64,000 nt of DNA from Paramacrobiotus metropolitanus (taxonomy: Eukaryota > Tardigrada > Eutardigrada > Parachela > Macrobiotidae), in contig NW_026570433.1 of assembly GCF_019649055.1 (NCBI RefSeq), positions 62,001 to 126,000 of the forward strand. The letters run 5' to 3'. Shown in pieces: positions 1 through 9,486 of the stretch (the first letter of the stretch is position 1; each line of letters starts with the position of its first letter). The notes under the pieces were generated by a model. It saw nothing but the letters and a program-made list of their open reading frames with translations. It ran no database searches and was not told where the DNA came from. Both the position numbers and the translations under genes were made by a program.

Positions 1-350
1 TTGTATTTATCCAGACTCATCTGAGATCCGATGTGGTAAATTCTGCCGCGGTAGCGCAACTTAGTGTCCGGGTGTAACACGATGTACTCGCTGTCCGGGT
101 CATACGGGCACTGATGTAAACCAGACGGGGGAATATATCCATGTTCTCCACGCGCGTACTCATACGGGGATGGCGGAAGACCGCAATGAACCATTCTGCC
201 CGTCCATTCAAACGTTTCTGGCCAGCCAACGTGGGGATCATCATTCAGTGGCTGCGGAACATCAGCTATAACTTGCACAGAATCCTCTGAAGAACTCGTA
301 GTGTCTTCATGCTGAGTTGAACGATGCGGTGGTAATCTCGGACGATGCAT
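1..350 (-). CDS. Partial hydrophilic ORF running off the left edge
   Basis: A minus-strand frame opens with ATG at 350-348 and stays open for about 116 codons to the window edge. The product is Pro, His, Tyr and Asp rich, with a Ser/Glu/Asp-rich stretch near residues 17-24 and a more ordered part with several Gly, Tyr and His residues after residue 40. I do not recognise it. It lies downstream of the pol region of the adjacent retroelement on the same strand, so it could be a post-pol ORF of that element or an exon of a neighbouring gene. It has no obvious signal peptide or membrane segment. Confidence 0.4.
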   Translation of the reverse strand, partial: MHRPRLPPHRSTQHEDTTSSSEDSVQVIADVPQPLNDDPHVGWPETFEWTGRMVHCGLPPSPYEYARGEHGYIPPSGLHQCPYDPDSEYIVLHPDTKLRYRGRIYHIGSQMSLDKY

Positions 351-704
351 GGTAAGAGACTCCGGTAAATGCCAAGAAAAGAATAGAGAGAACAATCACC
401 GCACAACGATAGACTCGTAAATGAAAATTTGCAAATTAGGAAGGCTGATAGTGATTTTCGCAGGCAGCGGCTTCAATAGTTTGGCCAAGTTATCCGGCCA
501 ACCTCGCCCAAACAAGTGCCTGTGTGGGGCGACGAACCCGACGTCATCAGCGAATAGCCAATGGCGAAACTGGACGACCGAACTGTACGTACACTCGAGT
601 TTTCTGGGAACTTTCCACAATATCCACAGGTAAAATTATAAAGTAAACAATTTAAAATTGAAGATTCAAAGTGAAATACATAATTACACGGCCGCTCGGG
701 CATT
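351..704. other. No gene supported
   Basis: Only short overlapping open frames on both strands are seen and none has a recognisable domain. The stretch separates the left-edge ORF from the decayed zinc-module fragment. Confidence 0.4.
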
Positions 705-1253
705 TTAATCGATATTACACAAGGTACAAATCCGACTAAATTTCATCACATCGGACTTCATCTCAGGCCAGAAGACCCGAAGACTTTTATATAAGTATTC
801 ATACGGAGAAATGGCACTGCGATATTTATGTAATAACCGGCGATGCACTGACTCAACAAGAATTTTACGCCACTGATAGGGGATTAATATTCTGGGAATT
901 CTTTTCGCAACATCCTCTTTCTCTCCATAATGACAGATAACACCGTTGATTTTCAGGACCAAAGGAAGATGCCAGGCCGCATAGGGGGAGTCTTCCAGGG
1001 TGAAATCTCCATCAACCACAGCGTCCTACAACATGGTGTCACTACACTCCATCTGCCGATATTTCCAGAACTCTTGTTTGTCCAAAGCGTCGTCAGTGAC
1101 CACGCCCTGGGGCCAAAACTGTTCAACGGGACATGCCCAGGCTGGGGCTGGAAGAATTCTGTCTTCTACCTTGACCGAGGAAGTTTTCAATGACTGTGCC
1201 GGGCCGATCTCCATTGCATTACAGGTAATTGGCGAGGTGTTACTGGCCAACGG
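705..1253 (-). pseudogene. Decayed integrase-type H2C2 zinc-module fragment downstream of pol
   Basis: After the TAG that ends the integrase ORF at 1,254-1,256, the same reading frame stays open to another TAG at 1,026-1,028 and then to a TAA at 705-707. The downstream part ends in an HHCC pattern: His-x4-His, then about 30 residues, then Cys-x2-Cys in the final motif SRICTLCN. This is the N-terminal zinc-binding fold of retroelement integrases. The upstream part (QEFWKYRQ) aligns by eye with the stretch preceding the zinc module at the start of the RT ORF (PQFWRETQ). It is either a C-terminal extension of pol behind two amber codons or a remnant of a second copy. No catalytic integrase core follows. 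Confidence 0.5.
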
Positions 1254-3542
1254 CTAGACTAATTCAGATTGGCCCCTTCCCGGCTGGGATACATTCAGAA
1301 CAGCCGGGTCTCTATTATTTGTAACCATACGCTTTTTAACATCAACCGACGGGTCTCTCTTGCGTTTTTTGTCGTTGTTCTCATTAATAAATCTTTCTAC
1401 AGGTTTCACCACACGCCCGGAGCGGGTCTTCAACAATGGAACTTTCTCCATCTGATCGTCCAAGTACTTAGCGTATTCCGCGTCCAGCAGTGACGATGCT
1501 GTATCCGGTGATGGTATTACCGGCGGCGGCGCGGGCGCCTCAACGATTTCATCGGGGCATTCCTTCTCAACACAATCCAGTAATTTAGGTAGTTGTTCAT
1601 CTTGTAGGATAGTGTCAACGTCGCGGAAGTTATAAGGCTTTAAACGGCTAACATGAACTGTGTCCGTTTTAACATTCCCGCGCCGATTACTCTTCACAAC
1701 ATAGTGCACTGGCCCTGACGGGCGAACAATTTCCCATCCAGCGGTCCAACGGGGCATAAGCGATGGATTTTTGCCCACTTTCCGGTGTAAGACATACACC
1801 AGCACTTGATCTCCCGGTTTATATGTAGTATATGAAATGTTGGTATCATATCTGATTTTATCTTTCAGCTTATGGCGGAATTCTTCTGCGTTCACCAAAT
1901 CCAAGGCCTCACCAAGACCACGCTGCATCTGTTGCACAAAAACGTGTGCGGGGATTACGAAATCCTCTTCAAACGGAAGAAAGTTATTCACCGGTAAGCG
2001 CATCTCGGTGCCGTGCATCATGAAAAATGGTGTACGGCCCGTTCGTTCCACAACTTTACTGTTAAAGGCAGCGCAAAGGGCTGGGAGGAAAATATCCCAG
2101 TCACTTTGCTGCTCGTTAACGTATTTCGCCAATGCCTTCTTGATTTCTCCTACACGTTTTTCAACTAAACCGTTGCCCTGCTGGTGTCCTGACGCTGTAG
2201 GTGCATGAGCAACACCAGCAAGAGCAAGAAGCTCTCGAAACATTTCCGACATAAAATTACTGCCTCGATCTGACGTAATGTGTATAGGCATCCCGAAGAC
2301 CGTTAAAATCCTTTTATAAAAGAATAATGCCAATGCGGCGGCATCATTTCTTTCTACAGCTTCAGCCACGATATATTTGCTCCCGTAATCTACTGCAATA
2401 ATTATGTTTTTGTTTCCAGATTCCGTCGTTGGAAGTGCCGGGGCGACATCGATTGCCCACACTAATCGTGGAGGAACTGTCGGGTTTGGCTGCAAAGCTC
2501 CAGCCGGAGCTGTAGCAGGGACGTTCTGAGCAAGACACGCCGGACAGGATGCACAGTAATTCTTCACCGACTCGAACATCCGAGGCCAATAGAAGTATTT
2601 GTACATCCGTTTATAAGTAGCCAAAACTCCTAAATGCGCTGCCAAAGGTGAGTTGTGATTGTCCTGCAGAAACTGAAGACGCCAATGTACCGGCACATAC
2701 ATACAGTAGTAGATCTTGCGATTTAATTCGAACTTATAATACACGACACCTTGCTTGACTACAAACTTATTAAGATGCAACTGCTCATGCTCCGACATTT
2801 TTTCCTTTTTATTTTCCAGGAGTAACCGCCATCGGACAATGCGCGCGTCCCGAGACTGTTCTTCAGCCCAATATGAGGCTTTGTCGTCTGTAATCAACTT
2901 CTGAACTTTATCTGCGTCGAAAGCTTTCATATCTTCCTCCGAAATGGCTTTCACTTCGGCCGACATCATTTCAAAACAGATATCCGCGTAGTCTCTTTCC
3001 AAAACCGCAAAACAGCATTCAATCATTGCTGCGTCACCGGCAAAAGAGTAAGTCTGCCGATAATCAAATTCAATATCCGAATCGTCAGAGTCGGGTTCCG
3101 GTTGTTCCCCTGGATTTCTGCTTAAAGCATCCGCAATCACGTTCTCCTTGCCAGGTATGTGAACTGGTTTAGTATTGAATTGCTGGATATACAATGCCCA
3201 GCGTCCAAGACGGCCAGCGGCATCGCGCATATTATTAAGGAAACCTAGCGCCTGATGATCAGTCTGGACTTCAAACTGATAGTCAGACAGGTAATGTTTC
3301 CACTTCTTGAGAGCGCAAATAACAGCATAGGCTTCAAGTTCTGTAGGAAAATGGAGCCGCTTTTGAGTTTCCGTTAACTTGCGACTTAAGTATGCGATAG
3401 GCTTCCAGTTCGTCGCTACATCAGTCGGCTTATCCCGAGGGCACTGCATAAGTACTGCACCGACAGCGATAGTACTGGCATCCACCACAACTCGCGATAA
3501 AGCCTCTGGATCATAACGGGCTAGGACCGGCGCCGTCATCAA
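1254..3542 (-). CDS. pol: Pol, C-terminal part: RNase H and integrase
   Basis: A 762-codon frame. RNase H starts at once: VVVDAST holds the first catalytic Asp (about residue 21), and TDHQALGF and DALSRNP are typical Ty3/Gypsy signatures. The integrase zinc module (two His, then YCASC) lies at about residues 295-330. The DDE core shows Asp in AIDVAPA (about 364), Asp in TSDRGSNF (about 425) and Glu in GLVEKRVGE (about 460). A GPY/F-like module follows (WEIVRPSGPVHYVV). It is in the same frame as the upstream RT ORF, separated only by a TAG at 3,555-3,557 and a few codons, so the two were one Pol protein. Its role is degradation of the RNA template and insertion of the DNA copy. The C-terminal 90 residues are acidic then basic and probably disordered. 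Confidence 0.9.
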   Translation of the reverse strand: MMTAPVLARYDPEALSRVVVDASTIAVGAVLMQCPRDKPTDVATNWKPIAYLSRKLTETQKRLHFPTELEAYAVICALKKWKHYLSDYQFEVQTDHQALGFLNNMRDAAGRLGRWALYIQQFNTKPVHIPGKENVIADALSRNPGEQPEPDSDDSDIEFDYRQTYSFAGDAAMIECCFAVLERDYADICFEMMSAEVKAISEEDMKAFDADKVQKLITDDKASYWAEEQSRDARIVRWRLLLENKKEKMSEHEQLHLNKFVVKQGVVYYKFELNRKIYYCMYVPVHWRLQFLQDNHNSPLAAHLGVLATYKRMYKYFYWPRMFESVKNYCASCPACLAQNVPATAPAGALQPNPTVPPRLVWAIDVAPALPTTESGNKNIIIAVDYGSKYIVAEAVERNDAAALALFFYKRILTVFGMPIHITSDRGSNFMSEMFRELLALAGVAHAPTASGHQQGNGLVEKRVGEIKKALAKYVNEQQSDWDIFLPALCAAFNSKVVERTGRTPFFMMHGTEMRLPVNNFLPFEEDFVIPAHVFVQQMQRGLGEALDLVNAEEFRHKLKDKIRYDTNISYTTYKPGDQVLVYVLHRKVGKNPSLMPRWTAGWEIVRPSGPVHYVVKSNRRGNVKTDTVHVSRLKPYNFRDVDTILQDEQLPKLLDCVEKECPDEIVEAPAPPPVIPSPDTASSLLDAEYAKYLDDQMEKVPLLKTRSGRVVKPVERFINENNDKKRKRDPSVDVKKRMVTNNRDPAVLNVSQPGRGQSELV

Positions 3543-3554
3543 GGCTTCTTTCAG

Positions 3555-6476
3555 CTACTCCACAGCTCTACACTGATCAGTTCCCCACTCAAAGGTAATT
3601 TTTTTAGGAATCAACTTTTGAAGCGGTTCTGCAATTTCTTGGAAATTCTTAATAAATTGACGATAATACCCGACCATGCCCAAAAACCTTAAAATGTCTT
3701 TCTTATCTTTTATAGGGCCGAATTCCTTAACTGCCTGGATCTTCTCTGCATCTGTGCTGATACCGAACTGATCTACAGTGTGTCCCAAAAATGTTATTGA
3801 ATTAACAAATAATTCTGTCTTTTCAGGGTTGATGGTCCAACCGCACTCCTGGAGCCTCAGAAAAAGCTCCTGTAAATCCCGCATGTGATCGGCTAAATTT
3901 TTGCTAAAGACGATAATGTCGTCTATGAAAACCAGAAGGTTCCTCCATTTCATGTTCGCAAGCGTCAAGTCCATTGCTCGTTGAAAAGCAGAAGGCGCAT
4001 CCTTCAAGCCAAACGGTAAGTCTTTATACTGGAATGTAAACTCTTCTCCGACCATCGTTGTTTTACACCGGTCTTCCGGCTTAATCTTTATCTGCCAAAA
4101 CCCCGACTTAAGATCTATTTTACTAAACATAGTGGCTTTATCAAGGGCGTTTAAAATGTCGTCGACTCTAGGCAAGGGATAGCTACTGCCCATTAACCGT
4201 TCATTTAATTTACGAAAGTCAACAGTTAGTCGCCGGGATTTATCCTTCTTTTTTACTATACAAATAGGACTTCCCCACGCCGAATTAGTTGGCTCAATAA
4301 TGCCGTCTTTAATCATTTCTTGTGTTTTAGCTTGGAGCCATTTACGATCCTCAAACGATGTACGGTACGGAGGAGTTCGAACCGGCAAACTCGTTCCCGT
4401 ATCTACCGAGTGCTCGTAAATGGTGCAACATCCGACTGGACGAGCTTTCGTCGGTAAAACTGACTTTGCTTGATAGAAAATCTGTTTGAGCTCTTCTTTG
4501 CTGGGACAGATATCTCCCACCTTAATTTTAGCAAACGTTTCCTCCGTTTCAGGATCAACATCACTGGGAGCGGAAGGCTGCAACTGTATCGCAACACATT
4601 CATTAATTTTGGCCGGTACCGGAACACCTTTTTCATCGCGTGAAACGCCGCAAGAGTCACCGTGACAGCTTTCCTGAAATTCTGGAGAGTCCATTTGATA
4701 CACTGCATCAACGAGTGCAACTTCTCCAAGGTTAGTTTCTTCGTTTAAAACCAGTGGTTTGTCAGAAACGTTGACAACACAGACCCGACAGTTACCGTAC
4801 TCGTTAAGTGTCAAGACGCCGTCCAATAATACTGCATTTTTATTCGATTCAGGTATTTTTCCTTCGTAGAGAAATGGCTGGGTATATAAATACTCGTCCT
4901 GAAACTCCATGAATTGTTCATCAGACATGGCTGTTGTTGCGCGGATAATTCCCTGCGAATGAGGCTGAATTATAACCGGTGAAGCCGGGAACAGCTCCAT
5001 TTTAAAACAATCAATTGGACCGGGCTCTGGCTCGAATCGGTAAATGTCTTGCTCCGCAGAGTTGATTTCCGCCTGTGCTTGTGCTTGTTTCAGGTGAGCG
5101 TCCCTGTACGCCAACTCGATGACATCCTTTGTGTACACGCATGCCGGTATTTCCGTGGATTCCCGGACATTCTGGGACCGTTTCGGTAAGTTTTTAGGTA
5201 CTTGCTGCTGCACCGGAGCCGATTGCACTGTCTCGGCGGACATTTGCATTGCAGCTTCACGCTCGGCATATTCGCGTCTAATTCGGCGACTGTAACTGGA
5301 TTTTTTGCGCCGGGGTGAACTCCTTCCCGAACCTTCCATTGACGGTTCAACATTTCCCACGGTAGGTTGTGCTGAATTAACACCCACTGACTCTCTTAAC
5401 GCTTTCTGTTTTTGTATTTCGTTCCAAATTGCCCACTGTTCATTAATATTTACATTCACAGGAGCATCGTATGTTGCCCTGACAGCTGGAGGTACCAAAT
5501 CTGACATGTGCTGACTCGTTAGCACATATTCTTGCGGTGAGTTATCGGTCGTTTGAGAAGCTATTACTCTTTGCTTCTCCGCCTGTTTATCTTTGTAGGA
5601 GACCGGACAGGGGCCAATATCAATGGGCCGCATATCATCAGCAGGAATAAAGCTACCGTTGTCAAATTCACCTGCCGGTGCCGGGTTATCTACAGAAAAG
5701 GTAACTTTACGTTTTCCTGTTATTTTCTGAGCGGCCAGCTGCTCATTTCTTTTTAACGTTTCGAAGTGCCGACGATCATTCAGGGAATTTCTACACGTAT
5801 CACAGTTCTTTTCATACCGTTCGATATCAATAATACAATCCGGCCAATAAAAGACTTTGACAAGATACGGATATAATTTTTCACACCGGCCATATACCTG
5901 CTTATGCACTAAAATATCGTGAAAGCAAGCTATCAATTTCTGCCGCCATTGGTGTGGCACGTAAATCCTCGGACAAGCACCAGAGTGATCAGGCACTCTG
6001 CACAAAATTCCTTCGCAAATTATCATCCGATTAATTTCATACATGGTATAATTGGTATTAGCGTGCGACGGTTTCTTATACATTTTGTACCACATACGGC
6101 TGTCCACACACATCTGTTGAGTTTCCCTCCAAAACTGAGGATCTCTAAACCTTCTTTCTGTAGGAAACAGGCCTTTATCCTGCGGCCTATCCATCGGTGA
6201 CATCCACCTTTTCAATTCAGGATTCCGTGCCATGAAAGACGGATAATCATGGACTTCATCGACGTCTCTGCGGTCACGTTCAACAGGTATAACGTTTAAT
6301 AACTTGTTATCCATGCTGAGACATTCCACTGATTTAGACGATTTTTCTAGGACCCCCATGTACAAATATTTAGCCGCAGGATGCTGCTGTAGGACTGCGT
6401 CCAAGGATGAAATCTGGATTGGAAGTTGCAAGGGATCGTCACCCCCACGAACTTGACGTGAACCAGGGCTGGGCAC
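3555..6476 (-). CDS. pol: Pol, N-terminal part: extra zinc module and reverse transcriptase
   Basis: A 973-codon frame that is open as far upstream as about 6,597 without needing its own start. Residues 186-228 form an integrase-type HHCC zinc module (His186, His191, Cys225, Cys228), which is out of place before a reverse transcriptase. A 350-residue charged linker follows. The RT occupies about residues 680-970: TVDFRKLN, FSKIDLKSGFWQI, LPFGLKDAPSAFQ and the active site VFIDDII (Asp852, Asp853). The frame ends at a TAG (3,555-3,557) between RT and RNase H where related proteins continue; a single C-to-T change in a Gln codon would explain it. Expression probably uses a -1 frameshift from the Gag-protease frame. 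Confidence 0.88.
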   Translation of the reverse strand: MPSPGSRQVRGGDDPLQLPIQISSLDAVLQQHPAAKYLYMGVLEKSSKSVECLSMDNKLLNVIPVERDRRDVDEVHDYPSFMARNPELKRWMSPMDRPQDKGLFPTERRFRDPQFWRETQQMCVDSRMWYKMYKKPSHANTNYTMYEINRMIICEGILCRVPDHSGACPRIYVPHQWRQKLIACFHDILVHKQVYGRCEKLYPYLVKVFYWPDCIIDIERYEKNCDTCRNSLNDRRHFETLKRNEQLAAQKITGKRKVTFSVDNPAPAGEFDNGSFIPADDMRPIDIGPCPVSYKDKQAEKQRVIASQTTDNSPQEYVLTSQHMSDLVPPAVRATYDAPVNVNINEQWAIWNEIQKQKALRESVGVNSAQPTVGNVEPSMEGSGRSSPRRKKSSYSRRIRREYAEREAAMQMSAETVQSAPVQQQVPKNLPKRSQNVRESTEIPACVYTKDVIELAYRDAHLKQAQAQAEINSAEQDIYRFEPEPGPIDCFKMELFPASPVIIQPHSQGIIRATTAMSDEQFMEFQDEYLYTQPFLYEGKIPESNKNAVLLDGVLTLNEYGNCRVCVVNVSDKPLVLNEETNLGEVALVDAVYQMDSPEFQESCHGDSCGVSRDEKGVPVPAKINECVAIQLQPSAPSDVDPETEETFAKIKVGDICPSKEELKQIFYQAKSVLPTKARPVGCCTIYEHSVDTGTSLPVRTPPYRTSFEDRKWLQAKTQEMIKDGIIEPTNSAWGSPICIVKKKDKSRRLTVDFRKLNERLMGSSYPLPRVDDILNALDKATMFSKIDLKSGFWQIKIKPEDRCKTTMVGEEFTFQYKDLPFGLKDAPSAFQRAMDLTLANMKWRNLLVFIDDIIVFSKNLADHMRDLQELFLRLQECGWTINPEKTELFVNSITFLGHTVDQFGISTDAEKIQAVKEFGPIKDKKDILRFLGMVGYYRQFIKNFQEIAEPLQKLIPKKITFEWGTDQCRAVE

Positions 6477-6597
6477 AGGACTGACCGATGCCGAAGACGA
6501 GGTACTCGAACTGCATGCCGGCGACGGCTGACAGATTTTTTCTTGTTTAATTGGCGACTGGGGAGGCGCCTGTTCTCTCCCCGCGAACTTGACTGCA
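6347..6597 (-). other. Gag-protease / Pol overlap with -1 frame relation
   Basis: The Gag-protease frame ends at a TAG at 6,347-6,349. The Pol frame, one base back (-1), is open from just after a TAA near 6,597, giving about 250 bases of overlap. A run of six A on the coding strand (6,536-6,541), read as AAG AAA AAA in the upstream frame, is the best slip candidate, but it is not a perfect XXXYYYZ heptamer. Confidence 0.5.
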
Positions 6598-9475
6598 TAT
6601 TATTTACTACTATTTCACCGCCTCCCCCACGAACTTGACTTGGTTCCGGGTTTTTCTCTGTCTTAATTTCTTTTTTAATTACAGGTTTGATCGGTTCGTC
6701 AGCAACCAAGGCTGCTTTCGGAAGATACTGCCGAATCATCTCCTGAACTACACTACGAACAAACTCCTCATCGCGTTGATCGGATCCTTTCTTCGACGGT
6801 GCCGCTTGTACGGGCACAACTTCCTTGATTTCCGCTTTAACAGGTACATCCGTCGTTTTTATTACTGGAAAAGGCTGAGCTGGGCGAGGCCATTCCTGTT
6901 TGGCTTTTTGTAAATGTAAGATACAAATTTCTGGATCAGCTTTTGCCAGGATTAAATGTGCAGATTCGTATGGCACAAATTTTGCTTCTTTAGCGACACC
7001 AATTCGCTCGGTCAACATCAGTGCAGGGATTGCGGGTGACGGCTTAACTCCCACCGGAATTAGTGGATCGAAATCGTGTGAGCGGATGACATCCGACATT
7101 AGGTGAGTTTCACGGCGTAAAAATACTGGCGCACCGGGCGGTCTGCGCGAAAGACGCCACGTCATTGTATTCATGTCAAGGACAAACGGTTTTGTAGCTA
7201 AAAAGTCTAAACCTAAAACAACATGGTCCCTGTCGAAGGTGGAACTCACCAGAATTGCGTGTTCAAAGGCCATCCCAAATTCATGGATGGTAACGACTAC
7301 GGAGAGTGGCTCGATTAACTGTCTTCCCTGGTAAGCCGTGTGAACGACTCTGCCTTTAATGTGATCAGGGCACCGGTGAATATTCAATTTTAAATCATTT
7401 GCCATTTTTAAAGACATAACCGAAATGCTAGAACCGGTATCTAACATGGTTTTCACCTTCTGATAATTTATGTCAATTACAGAATACCAAGCCTGTGCGT
7501 CTAACGTTGGCAACAAGCATACATGATCCGCCAGCGGATATTGGGAAAAGTCCTGAACTTCCATTTTATTACACTGAGGCGTCGGGGAAGACAAACCAGC
7601 TGGTAGGTCTAACTCCATCATGTTAATTTGCTGCTGAGGGTTGTTATATTTTGCCAACAACTCTGCAGACGGTTCGTACTGACGAGGAAGTACAAATTGA
7701 TTCGTACAACCTGCTGCCGGATGCAAACCGTGGCAACGGAAACAAATCTCGACTCCGCGGTTTGTTCGCCATTTATCTTTTAAAATGTTACGCTCATCGA
7801 ACGGAGGTTGATTACCAGCCTGCTGTTGCGGGCGATAATTCTGATTCTGATTTTGGTTTTGTTGACGATTGTTGTTATTATTATAACCCCCACGCTGATT
7901 GTTATTTCCGCGGAAGTTATTGTTTTGCCGAAAATTCCCACGGTTATTGCTACCGCTGTAATTATTATTATTTACAGGACCACCCTGCTGATACTGCGGA
8001 TCGAAATTCTGGACATTCTGTACCGGCTGCTGGAACTGGGGCTGCATTACCGGTATCATTCGATTCATCATCTGGACGGGAACCGGCATAGCAGCTTGCA
8101 TCGGAATGGGCTGCTGAAATGTCTGCGCAAATTGTACCGGTTGTTGTTCAACAAATTGTGGCTGTTGATACACTGGAATCGGAACGTATTGCGGCTGGGG
8201 TACAGTCAGGACAGGTTGGACTGGAGCCGCAGAGTTCTGCTGCTGTGGAATCACAGTTTCAGTGTATGAACGGGAATATCCTCCACGATTATTCCCGTAA
8301 TTTCCGCGACCTCCCCGATTCGGGTAATAATTTCCTCTTTGGGACGAGCCACCACGGCCGCCTCTATTTTCGTAGTTCGGAATATTATTATTGTTTCCAG
8401 CACTTCTCGGTTCTGCCAGTATATTCTTTTGAGTGGACTCGGGTACTTTTTTATCCTTATTCATCCGCTTCCACAATTTTTCACAATCTTGGAGTTTCTT
8501 TTCAAATTCTGAGTAATTCTTTGGTGATGCGTTGTAGATCTCGCGGAACCATGCTGGCCGATGATCCTGAACACCCTCCAAGAGCGCTTCAACCTGCTCT
8601 TCGTCTGAAATTTTTAGCTCCTCGAACCATGGGAGGAAACTATCCAGGTAAGCACGAACTGGCTCGTAAAAATCCAGTTTACGATTATTCATTTTTCTGC
8701 GTATATCCGCTTTAGACAGTGAGCCATTAAAATGCTCAATAATTGCCGGTTTAAAGAAATCAGACCATGATTTTCCTTTATTATCCTTCCAGAATTTTTC
8801 GAACCATTGGAAGGATGCTCCAGTAAAGGCGCTAGTTACTCTTCGACAAGTAACCTCATCATTCCAATTATTTGTGGTTTGACATTGCTCCACATTCATG
8901 AGCCACCTCTGAATTTTTTCTGGATGAGAATCATCGAAGGTAAACAGTTTCATACTGCCTTCAGCTTTATCGTTTCCTTTTTCCGCAAGTTTTGTAATTA
9001 ATTCAACAACACACTCTTGTGTAAGCGCTGCCCTGTCCGATATCTGCGTGTGCTTGATTAACCATTCTTCCAGATTTAAATTTCTGGACGTAGATTCGTT
9101 ACTGGCTGTGCTACTGGGACGCCGATGCTCATCCTCCAGCGGCAAATCATCCATTAATTCATTTTCAGTATCAGAACCGTCTCTGTTTTCAGATCTACGT
9201 GCATGACGACTAACGTCATCGGGCGGCCTTTTGAATATCTCTTGACGCAAATCTGTTGACCGATTTTTCTTTTGATTAGGCGGCACCGTTTCCTTAGGAA
9301 CCTGACTTTCAGAAGACGAACGCGGCATAGCATGGGCTTCTGAAAATTCAACCCGTGATTCCTGTCTAGGCTTCCGAAGAATACTGGCCGGATTAGTTAC
9401 AACAGCTGATGGCTGTTCGTGAGACGCCGAAAAATTCTGGGGGTCAAACAGGGAAAGTGGGGTGGACCGCAACAC
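6347..9475 (-). CDS. gag-pro: Gag-protease polyprotein
   Basis: A 1,042-codon open frame whose first possible start is non-ATG; it is open upstream to about 9,535 and is probably entered by frameshifting. Residues 150-340 are a retrotransposon Gag domain (FTFDDSHPEKIQRWLMNVE, FQWFEKFW, AYLDSFLPWFEEL). A long Asn/Gln/Gly/Arg-rich stretch at 350-570 is low complexity. A variant zinc knuckle follows (CFRCHGLHPAAGC, spacing C-x2-C-x3-H-x4-C) near residue 577. The aspartic protease has its catalytic motif MLDTGSS near residue 678 and the partner motif VVLGLDFL about 80 residues later. Gag packages the RNA and the protease matures the polyproteins. The C-terminus overlaps Pol. Confidence 0.88.
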   Translation of the reverse strand: MLRSTPLSLFDPQNFSASHEQPSAVVTNPASILRKPRQESRVEFSEAHAMPRSSSESQVPKETVPPNQKKNRSTDLRQEIFKRPPDDVSRHARRSENRDGSDTENELMDDLPLEDEHRRPSSTASNESTSRNLNLEEWLIKHTQISDRAALTQECVVELITKLAEKGNDKAEGSMKLFTFDDSHPEKIQRWLMNVEQCQTTNNWNDEVTCRRVTSAFTGASFQWFEKFWKDNKGKSWSDFFKPAIIEHFNGSLSKADIRRKMNNRKLDFYEPVRAYLDSFLPWFEELKISDEEQVEALLEGVQDHRPAWFREIYNASPKNYSEFEKKLQDCEKLWKRMNKDKKVPESTQKNILAEPRSAGNNNNIPNYENRGGRGGSSQRGNYYPNRGGRGNYGNNRGGYSRSYTETVIPQQQNSAAPVQPVLTVPQPQYVPIPVYQQPQFVEQQPVQFAQTFQQPIPMQAAMPVPVQMMNRMIPVMQPQFQQPVQNVQNFDPQYQQGGPVNNNNYSGSNNRGNFRQNNNFRGNNNQRGGYNNNNNRQQNQNQNQNYRPQQQAGNQPPFDERNILKDKWRTNRGVEICFRCHGLHPAAGCTNQFVLPRQYEPSAELLAKYNNPQQQINMMELDLPAGLSSPTPQCNKMEVQDFSQYPLADHVCLLPTLDAQAWYSVIDINYQKVKTMLDTGSSISVMSLKMANDLKLNIHRCPDHIKGRVVHTAYQGRQLIEPLSVVVTIHEFGMAFEHAILVSSTFDRDHVVLGLDFLATKPFVLDMNTMTWRLSRRPPGAPVFLRRETHLMSDVIRSHDFDPLIPVGVKPSPAIPALMLTERIGVAKEAKFVPYESAHLILAKADPEICILHLQKAKQEWPRPAQPFPVIKTTDVPVKAEIKEVVPVQAAPSKKGSDQRDEEFVRSVVQEMIRQYLPKAALVADEPIKPVIKKEIKTEKNPEPSQVRGGGGEIVVNNMQSSSRGENRRLPSRQLNKKKSVSRRRHAVRVPRLRHRSVLCPALVHVKFVGVTIPCNFQSRFHPWTQSYSSILRLNICTWGS

Positions 9476-9486
9476 ATCTCCTGTCG

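Noticed and set aside
7651-8715. Long plus-strand open frames opposite Gag-protease
   Set aside because: They are complements of the Asn/Gln-rich low-complexity part of Gag; their products are Ile/Leu/Tyr runs with no domain.
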